64,000 nucleotides of DNA from Apoda limacodes. Taxonomy: Eukaryota; Arthropoda; Insecta; Lepidoptera; Limacodidae. The notes under the pieces are model-generated. The model ran no database searches and was not told the DNA's origin. It saw only the letters and a list, made by a program, of their open reading frames with translations. The position numbers were made by a program, and so were the translations under genes. Below, piece after piece: positions 55,716-64,000 of this stretch. The stretch lies in NCBI GenBank assembly GCA_946406115.1, contig OX291555.1, forward strand, positions 15,146,001 to 15,210,000, in the 5' to 3' direction. The number at the start of each line of letters is the position of its first letter. Position 1 is the first letter of the stretch.

Positions 55716-56103
55716 TCCTACTAATATTATAAATGTGAAAGTTTGTTTGCCTGTATGGATGGATCTTTGTTCCTCTTTCACGATTCAACCACTGGACGGA
55801 TCGGGATGAAACTTGGCATACATATAGGTTCGGTCCTGGAATAGCATATAGGCTACTTACTTCTTATCCCGAAATTCCAGCGGTAACAACTGTAACCAAG
55901 CTTAAAAGAACTATAGCTATAGCTACAGCTTGATATAGCAGACTTCATTAGTTTAATTAAGGAGTAAATCACAGTCGCCGATAACCGAATTTAGGGCGGG
56001 CTATAATGAAGGAGTAAATCACAGTATTAATACTGTGATTAAATACAGGAGTCCCACGGCAATAACCGAATTTAGGGCGGGCGAAACCGCTGGCAAAGTC
56101 TAG
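55716..56103 (+). mobile_element. Helitron-like element with doubled 3' end and internal palindrome
   Basis: Starts TCCTACTAATATTATAAATG after A and ends TGGCAAAGTCTAG before T. The 3' block CGATAACCGAATTTAGGGCG occurs at 55978 and, as CAATAACCGAATTTAGGGCG, at 56060. Between them lies a perfect 24-bp palindrome (56017-56040; AATCACAGTATT and its complement). Compare the doubled 3' end at 27.5 kb, which lacks the palindrome. Confidence 0.65.
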
Positions 56104-56127
56104 TATCTTATAAATTACTTTTTTAGG

Positions 56128-56480
56128 GTTGCGTACCTCAAAAGGCAAAAGGAAACCCTTATAGGATCACTTTGTTGTCTGTCAATCTGTCTGTCAAGAC
56201 CAGTTTTCTTAGGAACTCGTGAAGGTATGAAGTTGAGATTAATATCAAATACTGAGGTCTATAGTCCCTTGAAGCTGTTAAAAATAAAGCTTCTTAGTCG
56301 ACGCAATAAAAAATATGCCCAAAATACGGTTATTTTTGACGCATATTGTGACACAAATAAATCAAAACCCATGGGCATTTCCCGTTAACCTAGAATGATG
56401 AAATTTGGCAAGAAGCAATTTCATGTAGCACACATAAAGAAAAAAATGTTCCAGTCAATATGGGGGAAACTGCCATATTT
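56128..56480. mobile_element. GGAACCCT-family repeat
   Basis: GGGTTGCGTACCTCAAAAGG, AACCCTTATAGGATCACTTT, TTAATATCAAATACTGAGG and GACGCAATAAAAAATATGCC follow the same order as at 10.95 and 59.7 kb. Only one end is recognisable. Confidence 0.55.
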
Positions 56481-57065
56481 GATTTATTGCGAAATTAAGA
56501 CGACGACAGCCTAACTATTGAAGAAAAACTATTTGGACTTTATGTGACAATAAAGATTTCGTCATGGCCACCTACATGTTATAATATAACTTTATATAAG
56601 TATATAAAAGCTGTTTAAAACCTCATTTTGCTCTAGCGCTGTCGGAAAAGAAGAAACAAATCATCATCTACGATCTACGCAAAAACCTTACTCTGCAGCG
56701 AGAATTTTTAATCAATCGATTAAAGAAACACTTTAATCGAGAAAGAAAAATGGAAATTAACAATCGAGTCGAGTGAAATAAAGTGTACAACTGGCTAGTT
56801 AGTTTCGCGACGATGAATTGGAACATGTTTTTTATCGGCAACAAGTTTTTAAGTTGCCAACCTTCGTTTCTTGCTTGGCGGGCAATCGGATACAATATTA
56901 GCGAAACAATTTTCTGGCACGTGACAGTTTATTTATTTTTTACCGAAAACAGATTCAATAAAAAGTATATTTTTATGTAGGTGCTCCTATAAGATGTTGC
57001 ATCTCTCAAGATGATTTATTAATTTTCTAATTTTTCTTCCCTTTTTCTCTTCTTTATTTTTCTTT
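56481..57065. other. Noncoding stretch, partly complex
   Basis: 56690-56940 is non-repetitive, with ATCAATCGATTAAAG, a mirrored CTTTAATCGAG and GGCACGTGAC. Frames on both strands (75 and 65 codons) overlap and lack support. Confidence 0.35.
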
Positions 57066-57215
57066 GGCGGCTCCATGGCTTATTGGGTAATGTCCTGTCT
57101 GCTAAACTGAGGGCCGTGGGTTCAATTTCCACACAGAACAATCTTTTATGTGATGAACATTTGTGTTTGTCTTAAAGTGTTTTTCATGTATAATTTATAC
57201 ATGTATGTATGTAAT
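57066..57215 (+). mobile_element. tRNA-derived SINE, same family as 21.5 kb
   Basis: GGCGGCTCCATGGCTTATTG, then B-box-like GTGGGTTCAATTTCC, followed by TTTATGTGATGAACATTTGT, which aligns with TTTATGTGATGAATATTTGT at 21.58 kb. The distal body is truncated. Confidence 0.65.
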
Positions 57216-58763
57216 TCCCATACCACAGAAATTAATAATATTTTTTTTTTCAATAATAATTAATTCAGCGATTAGGGCTTGATAGGGATTATTTTTTTAT
57301 AGGACTGAGTTAGATTTTTTTTAGGATGATACCTACTTGATATTAATTTGTGGGTCTTGTCAGACAGACAGACCGTTTTTGCCCTTTGAGGTATGGAAGT
57401 TTAAAAACTTTTAAAATTGAGGTCAGTAGAATTACATTCAGAATAGAACTCTTAGGTTGTCTTAGGTTAATTTAGTGATGTCCCTTTCTCACACAGTTAA
57501 AATAAAATTATATCGATATTTTTGTTCCAGTCATTTATTAATTAGTCGATATTTAGTATGTGAACACAAACACATTTCGTTTCAATATTTTGATAATATA
57601 AATCTAATAAAATCTTGTAAAACGTATTGAAAAAATATTTGGTTGTGTCTTTGCATACGAGTATATTACTGGCCTCTATATAACAAATCTGTTCAAGTCG
57701 ATGTGCAAGTTGCGTTGAATCAAGTTTACGCCGGGACTGGTTATGATAATGACGTTCCGTTCACTCAGAATTCATTGCATTCAGTCATTGAATGAGTTGA
57801 GGTCAGCTCTTCCTACTTTCCTCTCTTTTTGGGTTTCGTACAAAAATCGATAAGAAGCTTATTAATTTTATTTAATGATATTAATATTTAAGCTTCGGCG
57901 CCCTTTTCCATTTTGGCTATTTAAGGGGCCAAATAACGCAAAAAAATTAAGTCAGTGGACTATATGTCGTAAAAATAAATAACTTATAAACGTTTGAAGT
58001 TCAAAGGTTCAGCTATTTGTACTTTGGAGTTGATTTATCAGTCAATCAATCAAGAAGACTTTAAATAAATAAAACATATTCACCACTGTGGTGTAAATAC
58101 ACATAATGTAGACCGTAGGTAGTGCATTTCATAATTTTGTTATAATTTTAGTACATCCTAATACTGTAGGTTATCAAAAGTACATCATGTATATATGAAT
58201 GTACAAACGAATGAAGTTTCGGCACTATTCCTTCTGTGTGTGTTTTTAGCACAGGATGCTGGAGGGAAGGAGAAAGAATAGACATAGAAGACTTTTTATC
58301 CCGGTTAATTATAGATGATGACTAATTAACTGCAAACAAAGCTGCGAGATAAAGCCATAACGAAATAAAAAATCTAAAATGGCTATTTAAATACAAATTT
58401 TGACTAATGTATGCGCATATACAGTTTAGAATGCAATTTCTGTATGCATTTGGTTAAATAGTCTCGCATTACCAAGGCTAACCAGTTTTATACAGCATAT
58501 GAGGTAATTAACCCTAAATCTTCTACGTGTTTCTTTAAAATATTTCCTCAATTTAGACATAAAAATGCAAAGTAATTGCACGTAACTTCCTGATGCTGAA
58601 TTCCTGTAAGAAACTGATTCTGTGGGTGTTCAATATTTATTTTTTGTAACAAACTTTAATAGTAATGCTTTGTAGGTCTCAACTGATGCTTACAATCACG
58701 TTTATTTATAAATATGCCAAGATAATCAATATTTGCACTGTCACGTAAGTAAAACATAATTTA
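57216..58763. other. AT-rich noncoding stretch
   Basis: No gene or clear repeat. A less repetitive patch at 57690-57830 contains TTACGCCGGGACTGGTTATG and an overlapping TTCATTGCATTCAGTCATTG AATGAG imperfect palindrome. Confidence 0.4.
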
Positions 58764-59268
58764 ACCGACTTTAAAATCCACTAAAAAGATAAAAATAAAC
58801 CTATTAAGCTGACATATTTTATTCTTTTTGAAATTGGATGACAATAAACTGATGTTTATCCATCTTTACTGCGAATGTATGATATTCAAGTGGATAGACA
58901 CAATATAACGTTTTTTGGTTTATCGAGAAGTGCTGAAAATTATAGTTATGCTGACCCATTTATCGATACTAAATTTACTAATATTTACTTGAATAAATTA
59001 TTATCATAAATAAATACTTATGACTAATTCACATATCGTCAATCATCGTCAAAGCATCTTAGGAACTAGAAATTTCATAGTAAGTTAGTAATGAAAGAAA
59101 CACTTAATAGAAAAATTGACATGCAAAAAGTTAAAACTACGTCATATTAAATTAAAATATATTCATACGCATCAAAAGTGTATGTGTGTTCATCACATCA
59201 CATATTCACATAATTTATATGCTTGCTAATATATAAATATATAACATATCTAAGTTTTTTAAGTCGGT
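58764..59268. mobile_element. Inverted-repeat element of the ACCGACTTCAAA family, 505 bp
   Basis: TTAACCGACTTTAAAATCCA at the left and TTTTTTAAGTCGGTTTTCG at the right are inverse at the termini. CACTAAAAAGATAAAAATAA aligns with CACTAAAAAGGTAAAAATAA in the 46.4-kb copy. The left flank TTA before ACCG could be part of a target duplication but is not matched on the right. Confidence 0.45.
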
Positions 59269-59703
59269 TTTCGTTTTGCTGTACGACAGAAGGTATTACA
59301 TCAATTGTCAATTTAATGCAAATGAATACTCGCTTAAAGCGGTCGATGTCCTTAAAATTCTTTAAAAAGTAGATTTTTTATCAAGTTAATACGATTTACA
59401 TACAATGGGGTTCCAGGGTTTTGATATCTTTAAGATTTTTAAGCCCTTAAATCTTTAAATTGCAAGTAGTTATCAAATTACACGATAGTGTACGGACTTT
59501 GCATATCTGAATACGTAGAAATTAAATCATCTTTAGGTACAAGTAACGATGTCAAGACAAATAATTGGTAAAGTTGTCAGAGCATTTTCTCTTAAAAAAA
59601 AGCTTGGGCTTTGGTGTTTGTATGTCCTACCACCATAGTGCTAGGTTTTGTGTTTTAGGGACAGAGCAGTGTATGTGTATATGTCCGTTTATCATTATTT
59701 TTA
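59269..59703. other. AT-rich noncoding stretch
   Basis: Unassigned. The 82-codon plus frame starting at 59565 runs into the adjacent repeat and is not supported. Confidence 0.4.
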
Positions 59704-60130
59704 CCGTACCTCGAAAAGAAAAAAAGAACCCTTATAGGATCACTTTGTTGTCCGTTTATCTCTCTGTCGGTGAAGACCTTTTTTTCCAGGAACGCATGAA
59801 GGTATCAAGTTGAAATTAATATCAAATACTAAAGGTTGACGGTCCCTTGAAACTGTAAAAAATATCACGCTTCTAAGTCAACGCAATTATAATACGGCCG
59901 AAATACGGACAGTTTTGTCGCATATTTTGGTATTTACAAATAAATAAAAACCTATGGAACACTTCCCGTTATCCTAGAATCATGAAATAAAATTTGAAAA
60001 AAAAAGAAAAATAATATTCATTTCAACTTGATACTTTCACGCGTTTCTGAGAAAAATTGTCTTGACAGACAGACGGACAACAAAGTGATCCTATAAGGGC
60101 TCCTTTTTTCCTTTTGAGGTACGGAACCCT
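59704..60130. mobile_element. GGAACCCT-family element with long inverted termini
   Basis: The left arm CGTACCTCGAAAAGAAAAAA, AACCCTTATAGGATCACTTT, GTTGTCCG is matched in inverse by CGGACAACAAAGTGATCC, TATAAGGGCTCC and CCTTTTGAGGTACGGAACCC at the right, about 70 bp with few differences. This best-preserved copy shows the family is an inverted-repeat (MITE-like) DNA element of about 430 bp with no coding capacity. Confidence 0.7.
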
Positions 60131-60579
60131 AAAAACGAACTCAACTTTAGATTATCATACAACGTTTGTCAGGTTCAGGCAACTAACATAGGAGGTAAGC
60201 AATTCTTGATAAACAGTTTTGCCCAAAGTTGGCTAAGGTTAGGAAAACATCTTTTAGGGGACATCTTCAAGCATTTAGGGGATCTTGCTTATTCAGGAGT
60301 GTGTATAAATTTTCTCTTTCCTTGTGTCGTAACGACGATGTGGTGAGATTAGGGAGTGTAATTTATGACTGCCAGGACTTTGTGATGCAATATTCATGTG
60401 AATAGTTCCCTAAATACAATTATAATTGTAAATTTTATAGATATCTTATTATTGTATCTCTTACTTATTTCTAATTATCGCATTATATAGATTTGTTACA
60501 TTTAAGCGTTCCATAATTAATAGTACGTTCCAAAGCATATTCAGGTGGTGATGTCTGTAGATAATAAAAAAACTACAAC
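60131..60579. other. Noncoding stretch
   Basis: Unassigned. A donor-like AGGAGGTAAGC occurs at 60191 without a supporting frame. Confidence 0.4.
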
Positions 60580-61070
60580 TTTTTTTTTTTTAATACCACT
60601 ATGGCGGCAAACAAGCTTACGGTCCGCCTGATGGTAAGCGGTCACCGTAGCCTATGGACGCTTGCAACACCAGGGGTATCACTTGCGCGTTGCCGACCCT
60701 TTAGAAATCTAATAACTTCTTTCTTGAAGAACTCCATACTGTAGTCCTTGCAGAAAACCTTGGCAGGGAGCTCATTCCACAACTGAAGCGTTCGCGGGAG
60801 GAAGTTTCTATGAAACCGCACTGTACGCGACCATTTAGGTTCTAAAGTGTGAGAATGAATTCCCTGCCGATGGCGAGCGGTGCGATGGTAGAAAGTAGCC
60901 GTAGGCATCATTTCGAACAATTCCTCAGAACACAACTCATTGTACAAGCGGTAGAACACACAAAGGGAGGCAAACTCTCTCCTCAGACGTAAGGGCTCGA
61001 TACCGCAAGTGAGTTTGGAATCGACGACAATTCTCACAGCCCGTCTTTGAACCGAGTCAAAAGGGCCAAC
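60580..61070 (-). mobile_element. CR1/Zenon-like LINE 3' fragment, best-preserved frame
   Basis: A single minus-strand frame of about 150 codons covers GPFDSVQRRAVRIVVDSKL, LRREFASLCVFYRLYNELCS, ATFYHRTARHRQGIHSHTLE, then WSRTVRFHRNFLPRTLQLWN and FFKKEVIRFLKGRQR. FLPRTLQLWNELP is the standard carboxyl-terminal motif of CR1 ORF2. The frame is unbroken, unlike the other copies. It is 5'-truncated at GPFDSV; the N-terminal residues of the open frame upstream of that come from flanking DNA. The 3' end has a 12-base poly-A tail (60580-60591 as T). Youngest-looking copy of the family here. Confidence 0.85.
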
Positions 61071-63110
61071 CATATTCTTAAAAAAATATAGTTCATACTG
61101 CAATGGAAGGAAAAACAAGGTTGTTTACTATAAGACTCAAAGTCATTATACATGAATTAAGAAAAAAGTACAAAAACATAGTAATATGGAAAAACACCAT
61201 GTTTTTTATTCGTTTTCTTTATTAATAAAACACAAATACCTACCTAGATTTCAATAAAATTTCAATCCGAGAAGAACATCTTTATTTGGTTTATTTAAAC
61301 AGCTGTACGTTTAAGTTGTTTGAAAGCAATAATCAAGATCATCCTGTGGGTTAACCCCTAAAATCTATTAGTCTACCGTGGGATTGGTAACCTTCAAACT
61401 CAATACAAAAAGCCATTTAGCAAATATTGAGGGTCACGAGACAATCAAAAGTAACCGGAGGACATAAAAAATACAAAGGTGTGAAAACCCGAATGACATA
61501 GACCTTGAATTTTAAGGCTGAAGGGTTCTATTTAAATGATAAAAAATAAAAACGCTAAATCATGCATAAATAGCGCTTGGTGAAAGGATTTAGGATATAT
61601 TTTAAATAAATTATATTGTAATGTGTGCGAGCATGATTTGTCGTAATGAATGAGGAATGAATAACATTAATATATTATCATCCCATTATACATATAAAAT
61701 TTATCGATATCTTGTATGAGTAAGATAAATTAAAGTCTTAAAAAAAATAAAATAATAGAATATGTAAGCAAACAAAGTAGTGATCGACAAAATCTGAAAA
61801 AGGAAGTGGTCTAAATAGATATCGATATAAAGATAAGGCCTCACTAGTTGAAATACTATTCCACTTCGAAACTTATCATTGCGTAATTTATCTAAAGATA
61901 TCAGGATATCGCATATTGATATGAGTAAAGTTGTAAGTCTTCTGCTGTTCACAAATAACGCTTTTGTTATAATAAACTTTATTATTAATCACGAACATCT
62001 CTATGTAAACAGCTTTCTTTGCAGCACCGTTACATTATTTAATATCAGTAGTGTGTTCCGAACGCATGTCATCTAAACCAAAATACTGGTAAAAACAACG
62101 TTTTATTTTTGATAATACGATTTATGTATAATATAGAAATAACTAAAAATACTTACAAGAAATGTGAGTTATACAAGTAAGGAATTTCGTAGATTTTTTT
62201 TAAGATAATATTAAAGGAAAAATAAAGTTGTTCTGAAAGTCAAAATGCCGTGTTGTTACTTCATTAATAAAAATGGTGAATAAATCAATGAGAGTAAATA
62301 AAATTTATGAAAAACTAAATGACGGAACAGTCCTAAATTTAAATAAAGGCATTTTTAGAAATGCAAATCTTTTTTAAGTTTTGGGACTCTACCTGACAAT
62401 AAATATTTGAAATACTTGAGATTGATCATTTTGCCATAAGTTAACGAAAAAATAAAATACGACTTGTAATGAAATAAAAATTAAAGTTAAGAAAAAGTGT
62501 GTAATATGTAGACATATTTATATCATAGGTACTATGCAAATATTACTCTAGTATTAAAGTTTTAATTTTTTCAGAAAGCCAATTGGTTACTCTTTACTAT
62601 CACTATATATACCTATGTACCTAACTATTTTAGTAACTAGGCATCGCTCGTTAAAATTCCAGGATTTAATTCTAATAAAATAAATACACGAGAGTAAAAA
62701 GTAACTAAAGTATATACGAGTAACTGGCACAAAAACCATCTTTTCCGTGTGAAAAAGAAAAATAACACGCAGGCTCAATATTTCTTACCGCTCCAAAGTT
62801 ATTTTCGCTTTTGCCATAAACTAACGCAGACACAAAACGCATAAGACGACTGCATAACATAAAATTTTATAAATAACCATCCTCGATCTCTAAACGCTTA
62901 TAACATAACACAAAATGCACAGTAAAATTTAACCCACACTTTCGAATATACACATATGTATATTATTTTATTTATCACAATGCATAAAATGGAAAATTAA
63001 AAACATTTGCCTCTTAAAAAAAATCTAGTAACACTGGCAGTAGATGTAATAAACTTCAAAAAGATATATAAGTTAACGGAACGTATTAAGAAAATAAAAA
63101 AAAACTTTTC
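61071..63110. other. AT-rich noncoding stretch
   Basis: No gene, RNA gene or repeat recognised. Small frames (83, 65, 63 codons) are AT-rich and unsupported. Confidence 0.4.
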
Positions 63111-63400
63111 GAAATTCAAACGCACCGCAAGGTATCGTTCAACACGACCACTTTCTCACACACGCTCGCAAACTCTACTGAGCTACGGGTCGGGCGAGTC
63201 GTGTCGTTCGAGGTGGAACTATGAAACTTTGAATGCTATTTTCCTACAACGCTTCTCTTTTCGAACGTGCTATACTAATTCTGTGCTATCTATCACAAAG
63301 CCAAGCTTAGCGCGTATCTTTACAACAAGTACGAAGGATCGCAATAGTGTGTGTAGTACGATTAGAGATGCTAAAAGTCGATAGATATTTTATCGATATT
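63111..63400. other. GC-richer segment; possible promoter or 5' exon
   Basis: Stands out from AT-rich flanks with several CpG-containing words (CGTTCAACACGACC, GGTCGGGCGAGTCGTGTCG). On the minus strand an initiator-like CTCAGTAGAG at about 63184 is followed by GCGAGCGTGTGTGAG and a GTGCGT donor-like site near 63125. The overlapping 125-codon plus frame shows no domain. Function unproven. Confidence 0.3.
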
Positions 63401-63669
63401 TTATCAACGCTACTGCATGGATCCTGTTTTGTGTTTACATATACTAACAGGAATGTATGATTATGCCTAATAATTATATGTGTAAATAAGTATATGTGTA
63501 TCGTTATATGCATCAAATCGTATATACATATATATTGGTTTAAATTTGGTCACTGAACTTATTTTATAACACTTACTTATTTATTTTACTATATTTCGCA
63601 ATATAATAATAATGCGCAATTTACATGCAAATAAATAATGTAGATGGTGTACTGGTTTATGGCGCAGTA
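63401..63669. other. AT-rich noncoding stretch
   Basis: Nothing recognised. Confidence 0.4.
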
Positions 63670-63895
63670 ATAGCTGGAGGGATTTTAAAGGGTATAAAAT
63701 ACGTTTTATCCCAATTGAGAGCTGCAACGGGAATTACGTTTTCTGTGGTCTTTTTTCTTACTTCGCGCGCATCATAAAAGTGCATAGAACATGCTTTATT
63801 TGTGGCACTGAGATAGATTTAGGGACATTTTATCCCGATCGAAAGTTCCCACGCGAATAGGTTTTTCCGCGGGTGACACCGCGGGGTTCGACTAG
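63670..63895 (+). mobile_element. Helitron-like element, diverged 3' part
   Basis: GACATTTTATCCCGATCGAA, TTCCCACGCGAATAGG, then CCGCGGGTGACACCGCGGGG (a hairpin) and ACTAG before T. This hairpin just before CTAG is what is expected of a Helitron 3' end, although the body is unlike the other copies. Confidence 0.45.
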
Positions 63896-64000
63896 TCTCT
63901 AATAACTTCGTGGTGTCGGGAGCGTCACTGTATCAAGGGCAGGTAGAGCAGATCGCAGTTGATACCATATAGCGAAAGGTGTTCTTTGGTTCTAAATCTG

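Noticed and set aside
63007..63384. 125-codon plus-strand frame
   Set aside because: Lys/Ile-rich start in AT-rich DNA, then arbitrary composition in a GC-richer patch; no domain, splice support or start context.
1..64000. CRISPR arrays, bacterial operons, phage or plasmid features
   Set aside because: Composition, LINE and SINE content, and splice-like signals indicate an animal genome; no regularly spaced identical repeats with unique spacers were seen. The 7.5-8.0-kb array is degenerate and lacks spacers of constant length.

Overview
Organism and character. The window is AT-rich, repeat-dense DNA of a kind typical of a lepidopteran insect (moth or butterfly). I infer this from the repeats: CR1/Zenon-like, Jockey-like and RTE-like LINE fragments, tRNA-derived SINEs, short elements starting TCCTACTAAT and ending CTAG (Helitron-like), and DNA elements carrying TACGGAACCCT termini. 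No species is assigned. There is no long intact gene; most open frames are antisense shadows of LINE fragments or chance frames in AT-rich DNA.

Layout. 1-20 kb: a 5S rRNA-derived repeat, SINEs, three CR1 3' fragments, an RTE tail, a degenerate tandem array with a 286-bp higher-order period (7.5-8.0 kb), a GC-rich island that may be a conserved noncoding element (9.2-9.3 kb), a long TC microsatellite, and several inverted-repeat elements. 20-27 kb: SINEs, a Tc1/mariner-like MITE and the largest element, a 5'-truncated, frameshifted Jockey-clade LINE on the minus strand (24.4-26.7 kb) with recognisable endonuclease, YADD reverse transcriptase and C-terminal segments. 27-36 kb: a Helitron-like element with a doubled 3' end, motif-rich unique DNA, RTE and endonuclease remnants, and a Harbinger-type element at 35.1-35.8 kb with TTA target duplications and a decayed transposase N-terminus. 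36-50 kb: more Helitron-, RTE- and SINE-type repeats, including two RTE-like copies facing each other about 4.5 kb apart. 50-64 kb: a 325-bp hAT-type MITE with a perfect 8-bp duplication, a 1.68-kb inverted-repeat element nested inside another repeat, two minus-strand CR1 fragments, and largely featureless DNA to the end.

Host gene candidates. Three pieces look like exons of cellular genes whose other parts I cannot find. (1) A minus-strand first coding exon at 38833-38899 encodes a signal peptide, has a GTAAGT donor, and lies downstream of a TATA box with a well-spaced initiator-like sequence. (2) A plus-strand terminal exon at 30825-30932 has a strong acceptor, 35 codons, a stop and a nearby AATAAA. 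(3) A minus-strand internal exon candidate at 48213-48311 has a strong donor. They would fit a gene-poor region of long introns. Several weaker promoter or 5'-exon candidates are recorded as findings. No link between these pieces is shown by the sequence.
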